DNA of 64,000 bases from RGIG9608 sp045612365 (GTDB lineage: Bacteria; Bacteroidota; Bacteroidia; Bacteroidales; Paludibacteraceae): positions 341,802 through 405,801 of the forward strand of contig JAZKYY010000017.1 of assembly GCA_045612365.1 (NCBI GenBank), in the 5' to 3' direction. The stretch's first letter is position 1; every line of letters starts with the position of its first letter. This document shows positions 32,817 to 40,894 of the stretch, piece after piece. The notes beneath the pieces were generated by a model, which ran no database searches, was not told where the DNA came from, and was given only the letters and a program-made list of their open reading frames with translations. The position numbers and the translations under genes are program-made.

Positions 32817-34154
32817 ATGAAATTTATTGAAACCTTAAAGAACATTTGGAAGATAGAAGAACTTCGTGCAAAGTTGTTGATAACAACATTGTTTATATTA
32901 ATTTATCGTTTTGGTTCTTTTATTGTATTGCCAGGTATTAACCCTCAAGCATTATCAGCTTTGCAAGGACAGACAAGCAGTGGGTTGATGTCTTTGTTGG
33001 ATATGTTCTCGGGAGGGGCTTTTTCTAATGCGTCTGTGTTTGCATTGGGAATTATGCCATATATTTCGGCTTCTATCGTTATTCAGCTCTTAACAATTGC
33101 TGTCCCTTATTTCCAAAAGATGCAACGAGAAGGGGAAAGTGGTCGTCGTAAGATGAATCAACTAACTCGTTATCTCACAGTTTTAATTCTATTGTTACAG
33201 GGACCTGCTTATTTAGTAAATTTGTCTGTACAAATGTCCTATGCCGGATCTGCATTGCCAGAAGGATTGTGGTTTAAGATATCTTCTACAATAATTCTTT
33301 GTGCGGGTTCGATGTTTGTGATGTGGTTAGGAGAGCGTATGACTGATAAAGGAATAGGTAATGGTATTTCTATGATTATTATGATTGGTATCATTGCTCG
33401 TTTCCCAGGTGCTATAGTTAAAGAATTTGCTTCTCGAATGACAGATGCAACAGGAGGATTAGTGATGTTCTTAGCAGAAGTTGTAGTTTTGCTTGATGTT
33501 ATTGGATTGTGTATTGCATTGGTTCAAGGAACAAGAAAAGTTCCTGTGCAGTATGCAAAACGAGTAGTAGGTAACAAACAATATGGTGGTGTTCGTCAGT
33601 ATATTCCGTTGAAGGTAAATGCTGCTGGTGTAATGCCAATCATTTTTGCTCAAGCAATTATGATGTTGCCTATTATGTTTGCTGGATTTAACTCAGAATC
33701 AGTAGACAGCTTTATGAGTGTGTTCATGGACAACAATGGATTTTGGTATAATTTTGTTTATGCATTGATGATTATTGCATTTACATATTTTTATACTGCT
33801 ATTACCATTAATCCAAACCAAATGGCAGAAGAAATGAAACGCAACAATGGTTTTATTCCTGGAGTAAAACCAGGAAAGAAAACAGCAGAATATCTTGATG
33901 TTATTATGTCAAGAATAACTTTGCCAGGTTCATTCTTCTTAGCTTTTGTAGCAATTATGCCTGCGTTCGCAAGTGTATTTGGTATAACTGGAGAGTTTGC
34001 TCAGTTTTACGGAGGAACTTCGTTGCTTATTTTGGTTGGAGTTGTTTTGGATACTTTGCAACAAATTGAAAGTCATTTGTTGATGCGTCATTATGATGGT
34101 TTGACAAAGTCAGGACGAATTAAAGGACGTACAGGTTCTATAGCAGCATACTAA
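32817..34154 (+). CDS. secY: Preprotein translocase subunit SecY
   Basis: 445 residues with ten membrane helices. LLDMFSGGAFSNASVFALGI (helix 2a plug region) and the IMPYISASIVIQLL segment are clear, as is the cytoplasmic MTDKGIGNGISMIIM block. It is the channel through which signal-peptide proteins leave the cytoplasm, working with SecE, SecG and SecA. Usual place behind rplO; map follows after four bases. Confidence 0.98.
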   Translation: MKFIETLKNIWKIEELRAKLLITTLFILIYRFGSFIVLPGINPQALSALQGQTSSGLMSLLDMFSGGAFSNASVFALGIMPYISASIVIQLLTIAVPYFQKMQREGESGRRKMNQLTRYLTVLILLLQGPAYLVNLSVQMSYAGSALPEGLWFKISSTIILCAGSMFVMWLGERMTDKGIGNGISMIIMIGIIARFPGAIVKEFASRMTDATGGLVMFLAEVVVLLDVIGLCIALVQGTRKVPVQYAKRVVGNKQYGGVRQYIPLKVNAAGVMPIIFAQAIMMLPIMFAGFNSESVDSFMSVFMDNNGFWYNFVYALMIIAFTYFYTAITINPNQMAEEMKRNNGFIPGVKPGKKTAEYLDVIMSRITLPGSFFLAFVAIMPAFASVFGITGEFAQFYGGTSLLILVGVVLDTLQQIESHLLMRHYDGLTKSGRIKGRTGSIAAY

Positions 34155-34158
34155 GTAA

Positions 34159-34932
34159 ATGGTCTATTTGAAGACAGAAGAGCAGATTGAATTACTTCGT
34201 GAGAGTAATTTGTTGGTTAGCAAAACCTTGGCTGAATTGGCAAAGATTATCAAACCAGGTATATCGACTGCTTTTCTGGATAAAATAGCTGAAGAATACA
34301 TAAGAGACAATGGTGCAATCCCTGCATTTAAGGGATATAATGGTTTCCCTTCGTCTATTTGTGCTTCTGTGAATGATCAAGTAGTTCATGGTATTCCTTC
34401 TGAAAAGTCAATTTTGAAAGATGGAGATATCATTTCTATTGATTGTGGAACTTTTAAAAATGGTTTTGTAGGAGATTCTGCCTATACGTTTTGTGTAGGA
34501 GAAGTTAACCAAGAAGTTAGAGATCTTTTGGATGCAACTAAAAAGTCTCTTTATTTAGGGATAGAACAAGCGGTTGAGGGAAAGCGTCTTGGAGATATTG
34601 GATATGTCGTACAAAACTATTGTGAGTCGAAAGGATATTCTGTAGTTCGAGAAATGGTTGGTCATGGTATCGGCCAAAGAATGCACGAGGCGCCAGAAGT
34701 TCCAAATTATGGTAGAAGAGGATCTGGAATGATGCTTAAAACAGGAATGGTGATATGTATAGAACCCATGATTAACCAAGGCAAACGTGGTTTAGTCTTT
34801 GAAAAAGATGGTTGGACAACTAGAACTGTTGATGGAAAATGTTCAGCACACTTTGAACATGCAGTTGCAGTACGAAAAGGAAAAGCAGATATATTGTCTG
34901 ATTTTGGAATTATAGAAGAAAATTTGAAATAA
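34159..34932 (+). CDS. map: Methionine aminopeptidase, type I
   Basis: 257 residues. Metal ligands are seen in SIDCGTFKNGFVGDSAYTF (two aspartates), MVGHGIGQRMHE (histidine), CIEPM (glutamate) and the final AHFEHAVAV glutamate. It removes the initiator methionine from nascent chains. Its stop abuts the infA start with no gap. Confidence 0.97.
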   Translation: MVYLKTEEQIELLRESNLLVSKTLAELAKIIKPGISTAFLDKIAEEYIRDNGAIPAFKGYNGFPSSICASVNDQVVHGIPSEKSILKDGDIISIDCGTFKNGFVGDSAYTFCVGEVNQEVRDLLDATKKSLYLGIEQAVEGKRLGDIGYVVQNYCESKGYSVVREMVGHGIGQRMHEAPEVPNYGRRGSGMMLKTGMVICIEPMINQGKRGLVFEKDGWTTRTVDGKCSAHFEHAVAVRKGKADILSDFGIIEENLK

Positions 34933-35151
34933 ATGGCAAAACAAGCAGCAATTGAACTCGATGGAGTAATTGTAGAAGCATTATCAAATGCTATGTTTCG
35001 TGTAGAGTTGGAAAATGGTCACGAAATAACAGCCCATATTTCTGGAAAGATGAGAATGCATTACATTCGTATTCTTCCTGGAGATAAAGTAAAAGTAGAA
35101 ATGTCTCCTTATGATTTAACAAAAGGACGAATCTCATTTAGGTATAAATAA
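34933..35151 (+). CDS. infA: Translation initiation factor IF-1
   Basis: 72 residues, S1-type OB fold with GVIVEALSNAMFRVELENGH, GKMRMHYIRILPGDKV and LTKGRISFRYK. It binds the 30S A site during initiation. It starts immediately after map. Confidence 0.98.
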   Translation: MAKQAAIELDGVIVEALSNAMFRVELENGHEITAHISGKMRMHYIRILPGDKVKVEMSPYDLTKGRISFRYK

Positions 35152-35172
35152 CATAAAATATAAAATAGAGAG

Positions 35173-35289
35173 ATGAAAGTAAGAGCATCAATTAAGAAAC
35201 GCACAGACGATTGTAAAATAGTAAGAAGAAAAGGTCGTTTGTATGTAATTAACAAAAAAAACCCTAAGTATAAACAACGTCAGGGATAG
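35173..35289 (+). CDS. rpmJ: Ribosomal protein L36 (zinc-free form)
   Basis: 38 residues, in the gap between infA and rpsM: MKVRASIKKRTDDCKIVRRK, then GRLYVINKKNPKYKQRQG. The zinc ligands of the classical form are mostly replaced (only one cysteine, and Tyr where the histidine would be), so this is a C-minus type. The start is 21 bases after infA. Confidence 0.96.
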   Translation: MKVRASIKKRTDDCKIVRRKGRLYVINKKNPKYKQRQG

Positions 35290-35294
35290 TTTAG

Positions 35295-35302
35295 TAACTT
35301 TG
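35295..35302 (+). promoter_or_regulatory. -7 box (TAACTTTG) for rpsM-rpsK-rpsD-rpoA-rplQ
   Basis: TAnnTTTG between rpmJ and rpsM, giving a predicted leader of only about 15 bases. It suggests an internal start for the alpha cluster. Confidence 0.5.
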
Positions 35303-35321
35303 CAAAAATTTTAATGTATTT

Positions 35322-35702
35322 ATGGCAATAAGAATTGTAGGAGTAGATTTGCCCCAAAATAAACGTGGGGAAGTTGGATTGACTTATATCTACGGAATAG
35401 GTCGCAGTAGTGCAAGAAAAATTTTAGCTGAAGCTGGTATCGATTTTGACACAAAAGTAAAAGATTGGACAGACGACCAAGCTGCTAAAATTCGTGAAAT
35501 TATCGGCGCAGGTTATAAAGTTGAAGGAGACCTCCGTTCGGAAGTTCAATTGAATATCAAACGTTTGATGGATATAGGATGTTATCGTGGTATTCGTCAC
35601 CGTATTGGTTTGCCTTTGCGTGGTCAAAGTACGAAAAATAACGCTCGTACCCGTAAAGGAAAGAAGAAAACGGTTGCAAACAAGAAAAAAGCAACTAAGT
35701 AA
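35322..35702 (+). CDS. rpsM: Ribosomal protein S13
   Basis: 126 residues. RIVGVDLPQNKRGEVGLTYI, the DIGCYRGIRHRIGLPLRGQS motif and a lysine-rich tail. It forms intersubunit bridges in the 30S head. Confidence 0.98.
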   Translation: MAIRIVGVDLPQNKRGEVGLTYIYGIGRSSARKILAEAGIDFDTKVKDWTDDQAAKIREIIGAGYKVEGDLRSEVQLNIKRLMDIGCYRGIRHRIGLPLRGQSTKNNARTRKGKKKTVANKKKATK

Positions 35703-35728
35703 TTAACCTGTTAAATTTAAGTTGATAT

Positions 35729-36118
35729 ATGGCAAAAAAAGCAGTAGCAGCGAAAAAAAGAGTTGTTAAAGTTGACGGAATAGGACAACTTCATGTTCAT
35801 TCTTCTTTTAATAATATCATTGTAAGTATCGCTAACAGCGAAGGACAAGTTATATCTTGGTCATCTGCTGGTAAGATGGGATTTAGAGGTTCTAAAAAGA
35901 ATACTCCTTATGCAGCACAGATGGCTGCTCAAGATTGTGCAAAAGTAGCTTTCGATCTTGGTTTGAGAAAAGTTAAAGCTTATGTAAAAGGACCAGGTAA
36001 TGGACGTGAGTCTGCAATTCGTACTGTTCACGGAGCTGGTATTGAAGTTATTGAAATTATTGACGTTACTCCATTGCCACACAATGGTTGCCGTCCAGCA
36101 AAAAGAAGAAGAGTTTAA
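35729..36118 (+). CDS. rpsK: Ribosomal protein S11
   Basis: 129 residues. GQLHVHSSFNNIIVSIAN, GFRGSKKNTPYAAQMAA, the KAYVKGPGNGRESAIR loop and the ending GCRPAKRRRV are diagnostic of the platform protein. Confidence 0.98.
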   Translation: MAKKAVAAKKRVVKVDGIGQLHVHSSFNNIIVSIANSEGQVISWSSAGKMGFRGSKKNTPYAAQMAAQDCAKVAFDLGLRKVKAYVKGPGNGRESAIRTVHGAGIEVIEIIDVTPLPHNGCRPAKRRRV

Positions 36119-36139
36119 CATCTAAAAAATTAGAAAGAA

Positions 36140-36745
36140 ATGGCAAGATATATAGGACCAAAATCAAAGATTGCACGTAAGTTTGGAGAACCAATTTTTG
36201 GTGCTGATAAAGTTTTATCAAAGAAAAATTATCCTCCTGGACAACACGGGGTCTCTCGTAAAAGAAAAACTTCCGAATATGGTGTTCAGTTGAAAGAAAA
36301 ACAAAAAGCAAAATATACTTACGGTGTATTGGAAAAACAATTCCGCAATTTGTTTAAAAAAGCGGAAGTTTCTCGTGGAATTACTGGTGAAGTGTTGTTG
36401 CAATTGTTAGAATCACGCCTTGATAATGTGGTTTATCGTTTGGGAATGGCTCCAACTCGTGCAGCTGCTCGTCAGTTGGTTTCTCACAAACATATTACTG
36501 TTGACGGAAGTGTGGTAAACATTCCTTCTTATTTGTTGAAACAAGGTCAAATTGTTGGTGTTCGTCAAAAAGACCAATCAATGGAAGTTATCAACAATTC
36601 TTTGGCAGGATTTAATCATAGCAAATATCCTTGGTTGGAATGGAACGAAAGCGCTATGTCAGGTAAGTTCCTTCATACTCCAGAACGTGAAGATATTCCT
36701 GAAAACATCAAAGAACAATTAATCGTTGAGTTGTATTCTAAATAA
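36140..36745 (+). CDS. rpsD: Ribosomal protein S4
   Basis: 201 residues. YPPGQHGVSRKRKTSEYGVQ, the S4 RNA-binding domain with RLDNVVYRLGMAPTRAAARQ and QLVSHKHITVDGSVVNIPSY. No C-x-x-C zinc motif near the N-terminus. A primary 16S binder and, in E. coli, repressor of the alpha operon. Confidence 0.98.
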   Translation: MARYIGPKSKIARKFGEPIFGADKVLSKKNYPPGQHGVSRKRKTSEYGVQLKEKQKAKYTYGVLEKQFRNLFKKAEVSRGITGEVLLQLLESRLDNVVYRLGMAPTRAAARQLVSHKHITVDGSVVNIPSYLLKQGQIVGVRQKDQSMEVINNSLAGFNHSKYPWLEWNESAMSGKFLHTPEREDIPENIKEQLIVELYSK

Positions 36746-36757
36746 AAGTTGAACATT

Positions 36758-37747
36758 ATGGCAATATTATCATTCCAAAAACCTGAAAAGGTTATTATGA
36801 TCGAATCTACCGATTCGTATGGTAAGTTTGAATTCCGACCTTTGGAACCAGGGTACGGTATTACAATTGGTAATGCTTTGCGTCGTGTTCTTCTTAACTC
36901 GTTGGAAGGCTATGCAATTACTTCAATCAAAATTGATGGTGTTGATCATGAATTTGCTACTATTCCTGGAGTTATTGATGATGTAACTAACATCATTTTG
37001 AATCTAAAACAAGTACGTTTCAAGAATATTGTTGAAAAAACTACATCTGAAACAGTAAAAATTAAAGTTTCAGGAGTTGAGTCTTTCACTGCAGGACAAA
37101 TTGGTGAAGCATTGAGCGGATTTGAAGTGTTGAATCCAGATTTAGTAATCTGCAGAATGGAACCAACAGTAAAACTTAATATCGAATTGACAATCAACAA
37201 AGGTCGTGGTTGGACTCCAGCAGAAGAAAACCGTGATCCTAACGCTATGATTGGAACAATTCCTGTTGATGCAATTTATACTCCAATTGTGAACGTAAAA
37301 TATGTTTATGACAACTATCGTGTGGGTCAAAAAACTGACTACGAAAAGTTGACATTGGAAATTGAAACTGATGGTTCGATTCATCCAAAAGAAGCGTTGA
37401 AAGAAGCTGCAAACATTTTGATTTATCATTTTCTTTTGTTCTCTGATGAGAAAATGGTTGCTGAAATTCAAAATGAACGTTCAGATGAGTTTAATGAAGA
37501 AATTCTTCACATGCGTCAGTTGTTGAAGACACGTTTGTTTGATATGGATTTGTCTGTTAGAGCAATGAACTGCTTGAAATCTGCAGACTTAGAAACATTG
37601 GGACAATTGGTAGCTTTACACAAGAGTGAATTGCTTAAGTTCCGTAACTTTGGTAAAAAATCATTGACAGAGTTGGAAGAAAAACTAAAGAGTTTGAACT
37701 TGAACTTTGGCATGGATATTTCTAAATACAAAATAGATAAAGAGTAA
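36758..37747 (+). CDS. rpoA: RNA polymerase alpha subunit
   Basis: 329 residues from ATG 36758; the frame could begin at TTG 36749, but MAILSFQKPEKVIM is the natural start. The N-terminal dimerisation domain has PLEPGYGITIGNALRRVLL. The C-terminal domain (about 255-318) has LSVRAMNCLKSADLETLGQL and RNFGKKSLTELEEKL, which bind upstream DNA and activators. Confidence 0.97.
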   Translation: MAILSFQKPEKVIMIESTDSYGKFEFRPLEPGYGITIGNALRRVLLNSLEGYAITSIKIDGVDHEFATIPGVIDDVTNIILNLKQVRFKNIVEKTTSETVKIKVSGVESFTAGQIGEALSGFEVLNPDLVICRMEPTVKLNIELTINKGRGWTPAEENRDPNAMIGTIPVDAIYTPIVNVKYVYDNYRVGQKTDYEKLTLEIETDGSIHPKEALKEAANILIYHFLLFSDEKMVAEIQNERSDEFNEEILHMRQLLKTRLFDMDLSVRAMNCLKSADLETLGQLVALHKSELLKFRNFGKKSLTELEEKLKSLNLNFGMDISKYKIDKE

Positions 37748-37752
37748 TAAAG

Positions 37753-38259
37753 ATGAGACACAATAAGAAATTTAATCATTTAGGTCGTAAAGCTGCACAC
37801 CGTAATGCAATGCTTTCGAATATGGCTTGTTCGTTGATTCAATACAAAAGAATTTCAACAACAACTGCAAAGGCAAAAGCTTTGAAAAAATATATTGAAC
37901 CTCTTTTGACAAAAGCAAAACAAGATTCTACAGCTTCTCGTAGAACAGTGTTTTCTTATTTGCAAAATAAATTGGCTGTTACAGAATTGTTCCAAAACAT
38001 TGCTGAGAAAATTGCAAATCGTCCAGGTGGATACACTCGCATTTTGCGCACAGGTTTTCGTGCTGGTGATGCTGCTGAAATGTGTATTATTGAGTTGGTA
38101 GACTACAATGAAAACATGTTGAAAGAAAAAGCTGCTAAGAAAGCATCTCGTACTCGTCGTGGTAAAAAAGCAGCAGAAAAAGTGGCTGAGGTAGAGTCTC
38201 CAGCAGAGGAAGAAGCAGTAGTTGTAGAACCTGTAGCTGAAGAAACTATTGCAGAATAA
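37753..38259 (+). CDS. rplQ: Ribosomal protein L17 with acidic C-terminal extension
   Basis: 168 residues. MRHNKKFNHLGRKAAHRNAM and RPGGYTRILRTGFRAGDAAE identify the core of about 120 residues. Beyond it lies a basic stretch (KAAKKASRTRRGKKAAEK), then about 25 residues rich in Glu, Val and Ala (VESPAEEEAVVVEPVAEE). Such tails occur in other Bacteroidetes L17 proteins. Last gene of the translation block, followed by a strong terminator. Confidence 0.97.
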   Translation: MRHNKKFNHLGRKAAHRNAMLSNMACSLIQYKRISTTTAKAKALKKYIEPLLTKAKQDSTASRRTVFSYLQNKLAVTELFQNIAEKIANRPGGYTRILRTGFRAGDAAEMCIIELVDYNENMLKEKAAKKASRTRRGKKAAEKVAEVESPAEEEAVVVEPVAEETIAE

Positions 38260-38280
38260 GTTTATTAAGTTAGCATAAAT

Positions 38281-38314
38281 AAAAATAGGATACCTTTTGG
38301 GGTATCCTATTTTT
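38281..38314 (+). terminator. Intrinsic terminator of the alpha operon
   Basis: AAAAATAGGATACC (38281-38294) pairs perfectly with GGTATCCTATTTTT (38301-38314) around TTTTGG. Confidence 0.92.
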
Positions 38315-38335
38315 ATTCAATCAAAAAGGACTGAT

Positions 38336-38803
38336 ATGATAGAAATAGAGCGCAAGTTTTTGCTCAAAAACGATGACTATAAGAAAATTTCAAAAGGAAC
38401 TCTAATAAAGCAAGGTTATATTTGTTCGGAGAATGACAGGGTAGTACGTGTTAGAATTTATGGCGAAAAAGCTTTTATAACCATAAAAAACGCTACCATA
38501 GGTTTCTCTCGAGATGAGTTTGAGTATGAAATCCCTTTTGACGATGCTGAAAAAATGTTGAAATGCGTTTGTCAGCAACCTATAATTGAAAAGCTTCGTT
38601 ACAAGGTCAAATTCGAAGGTTTTGTATGGGAAGTTGATGAGTTTTTTGGTGAAAATGAAGGACTTGTCGTTGCGGAAATTGAATTAGAGAAAGAAGATCA
38701 AGAATTCCTAAAACCAGATTGGGTTGCGCAGGAAGTAACCAACGATGTTCGTTATTACAATGCAAATCTTTTCAAAAATCCTTACATGAATTGGAAAAAA
38801 TAG
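38336..38803 (+). CDS. CYTH-domain protein (triphosphate tunnel fold)
   Basis: 155 residues from ATG 38336. An upstream in-frame ATG at 38297 would lie within the terminator and is rejected. The N-terminal E3-x-E5-x-K7 motif (MIEIERKFLL) is the hallmark of the CYTH superfamily, and alternating charged strands (RVVRVRIYGEKAFITIK, EYEIPFDDAE, WEVDEFFGENEGLVVAEIE) form the tunnel. Members hydrolyse inorganic triphosphate or make cAMP or thiamine triphosphate; small stand-alone bacterial forms often act on tripolyphosphate. The substrate here is open. Confidence 0.85.
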   Translation: MIEIERKFLLKNDDYKKISKGTLIKQGYICSENDRVVRVRIYGEKAFITIKNATIGFSRDEFEYEIPFDDAEKMLKCVCQQPIIEKLRYKVKFEGFVWEVDEFFGENEGLVVAEIELEKEDQEFLKPDWVAQEVTNDVRYYNANLFKNPYMNWKK

Positions 38804-38812
38804 AAGTAACTC

Positions 38813-39676
38813 TTATAAACGATTACTTGTATCAAAGAGTTGCTTTTTTTCTTCTTCACTAAGACTTGAATAACCCGATTTTTTAATTTTGTCCAAGATA
38901 TTGTCCAAAGTTTGATGGTCTGTTTTGCGTTGTTGGTTGTAAAACGCATCAGATTTTGGTTGTTGTTGTGAAAACTTTATTTTTGGTTTAGGTTGGAATA
39001 ATGTGATGATTTTGTCAATCAACTTGTTGATGGGAGCCGCAATATCTTTTCCCTTATTGTAAAGAAACATATAAAATATACCTACCAATGCTCCTCCTAT
39101 GTGAGCAAATTCTCCACCTGCATTTGACGAGGTAGTGTTAAATGTACTTATGGCTACCATTGCTATAGCAATCCATTTTAGTTTGATTTTTCCAACAAGT
39201 AAAAGTTGAACTTCGTAATTGGGGATATAAAAGGAAATGGCCAAAATTATAGCCATAATTGAACCTGAGGCGCCTAAGAGGTAGGATTTGTTGATATTAT
39301 CTGCGAAAAAAGGGAAAAAATTATATGCGCAAATAAAACATATTCCTGCGCCAATCCCTCCAAGTAGATATAGCCCTACCAATTGTTTTTGGGAGAAGTA
39401 GTTGAGAAATAACTTCCCAAATCCGTACAAACAAATCATGTTGAAGAAAAGGTGTAGAACCTCTGTGTGTAAAAACATGTATGTAAGTAGGCTCCATGGT
39501 TGCCTAATAAGAAGATCTGTTTGGGCTGTTAGGTGCAGATATTTCAAAAAGTCAAAAGAATCTAGATTAAATAACGTAAACCCAATTTTCAATAAATTGG
39601 CAAAAAGGAACATTCCTATATTGATATAAATTAGATATATTAATGTAGATTTTTTAGGGAAACTGAATGTATTCAT
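38813..39676 (-). CDS. Rhomboid family intramembrane serine protease
   Basis: 287 residues, about six membrane helices. Catalytic dyad predicted at S138 in GASGS and H192 in AHIGGALVG. The HLFFNMICLYGFG helix carries the conserved oxyanion-side His-Asn features. A cytoplasmic tail of about 80 residues is rich in Gln and Lys and ends with an EEEKKQLFD helix. Substrates are unknown. Next to a second rhomboid gene 13 bases upstream, likely one transcript. Confidence 0.88.
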   Translation of the reverse strand: MNTFSFPKKSTLIYLIYINIGMFLFANLLKIGFTLFNLDSFDFLKYLHLTAQTDLLIRQPWSLLTYMFLHTEVLHLFFNMICLYGFGKLFLNYFSQKQLVGLYLLGGIGAGICFICAYNFFPFFADNINKSYLLGASGSIMAIILAISFYIPNYEVQLLLVGKIKLKWIAIAMVAISTFNTTSSNAGGEFAHIGGALVGIFYMFLYNKGKDIAAPINKLIDKIITLFQPKPKIKFSQQQPKSDAFYNQQRKTDHQTLDNILDKIKKSGYSSLSEEEKKQLFDTSNRL

Positions 39677-39689
39677 TTCTTTTGTTTTA

Positions 39690-40445
39690 TTAGTGATAAA
39701 ATAAATTACCCTTCTTTTTCCAATAGAGTATTAGGATTGCTCCAAAAATCATACCACCAAGGTGAGCAAAGTGTGCAACGTTGTCATTCGACAATTTTGC
39801 AACGCCAAGAAATAATTCGGCGATAGCGTAAAGTGCTACAAAAATGCGCGCTTTAATAGGTATGGGCAGAAAAATCATCATTAGTTTGACATCAGGGAAA
39901 AGCCATCCAAAAGCCAACAATATGCCAAAAACAGCGCCAGATGCTCCTATAGTTACAGGAAAATTTGCAATTGTAGTTGCCATTTTATTCATGTCCAGAG
40001 GAGAAAGATACTCTATGCTGTGGTAGGTGAAAAGACGTCTTAGTGTCCCTTCCGAAGCAAGAAGTTCCTCTACGTTTCCGCTTGTCAGTGCCGAAATCAA
40101 TGGTTGATACTCTATTGTCCAAACCACTTGTTGAACAATTGCAGCACCAATGCCTGTTATAAGGTAATAAAGTAAAAACCTCTTGCTTCCCCATACCCGT
40201 TCGATGACGACTCCAAACATAAAGACTGCAAACATATTAAAGAACAGATGATTGAAATCGGCGTGCATAAACAAATAGGTGACAAGTTGTACGGGGTTGA
40301 ATTTGCTTGAAGCCCAGTAGTGCATTCCTAAGTAATTATCTAAAAAAGGAAATTTCAGTGTGGCTAACCAAAATAGAACGTTGACGATGATGACGTTTTT
40401 TACAACCGGAACGTCGTTGTTGAAAAATCTATCTAAAAATCCCAT
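39690..40445 (-). CDS. Rhomboid family intramembrane serine protease
   Basis: 251 residues from the ATG at 40445; a TTG two codons upstream is less likely. Catalytic residues predicted at S169 (GASGAVFG) and H228 (AHLGGMIFG), with HLFFNMFAVFMFG before them. A large loop of about 50 residues is inserted before the catalytic serine helix (around 111-160). It is shorter at the C-terminus than its neighbour. First gene of the pair; its upstream region is shared with RNA element E2, which points the other way. Confidence 0.88.
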   Translation of the reverse strand: MGFLDRFFNNDVPVVKNVIIVNVLFWLATLKFPFLDNYLGMHYWASSKFNPVQLVTYLFMHADFNHLFFNMFAVFMFGVVIERVWGSKRFLLYYLITGIGAAIVQQVVWTIEYQPLISALTSGNVEELLASEGTLRRLFTYHSIEYLSPLDMNKMATTIANFPVTIGASGAVFGILLAFGWLFPDVKLMMIFLPIPIKARIFVALYAIAELFLGVAKLSNDNVAHFAHLGGMIFGAILILYWKKKGNLFYH

Positions 40446-40563
40446 ACTCAATTCTAATTTTTTTGCAAAAATAAATCTTAGAAAATGAAGAAGAATAACA
40501 TTTTAGTTTTTTTAATAATTTTTTAGGGAATCTAACTTAAATGCTCTTTTTGTTAATTTTTCT

Positions 40564-40571
40564 TATCTTTG
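40564..40571 (+). promoter_or_regulatory. -7 box (TATCTTTG) of RNA element E2
   Basis: Perfect TAnnTTTG, at the same distance from the first predicted RNA hairpin as in E1 and E3. Confidence 0.6.
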
Positions 40572-40574
40572 AGA

Positions 40575-40814
40575 GCAATTTAAAAGTTTTTTTGCCTATG
40601 AAGTAAATGCGTAGTTTTTTACGCACATCTTGAAAATATTGGAAATAGCGTTATAAGCTAAGACTTGGACACTGAAATCTGGACAATTTCAATGTTTCTC
40701 CCAAGAATAAGCTCACGACGCTCACGTGAAAGCGTGGGCTTTATTCGTAGTTGGGAGAATGGTCCGTCCAGAACCGCAGTGTCCGATGAAAAATGAAAGT
40801 GCCACGCTATTTTT
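40575..40814 (+). ncRNA. Structured RNA element E2 (about 240 nt)
   Basis: This gap between the rhomboid and lipoprotein genes has no gene but a long chain of inverted repeats. GCAA/TTGC stands at the predicted 5' end and TGCGTA/TACGCA follows (40608-40625). The rod is ATAGCGT (40645-40651) with ACGCTAT (40804-40810), GGACACTG (40667-40674) with CAGTGTCC (40777-40784), TCTGGAC (40678-40684) with GTCCAGA (40766-40772), TTCTCCCAA (40696-40704) with TTGGGAGAA (40751-40759), and GAATAA with TTATTC. The tip holds GCTCACG twice (40711 and 40720), either of which can pair with CGTGGGC (40733-40739). The closing stem is followed by TTTTTATG. Its plan matches E1 and E3. Confidence 0.65.
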
Positions 40815-40847
40815 ATGTGCGTAAGTGAATATGGTGCTGCGGAGTAA
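40815..40847 (+). other. Possible 10-codon leader ORF after E2
   Basis: ATG follows the E2 T-run directly and opens a frame of ten codons (MCVSEYGAAE). E1 has its HTH gene ATG in this very place and E3 also has an ATG here. It may be a leader peptide, a decayed gene start or chance. Confidence 0.25.
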
Positions 40848-40894
40848 CTCGAAAAGCCTTAAAGTGAGTAGAGATAAAAAATATTGAATAGAAT

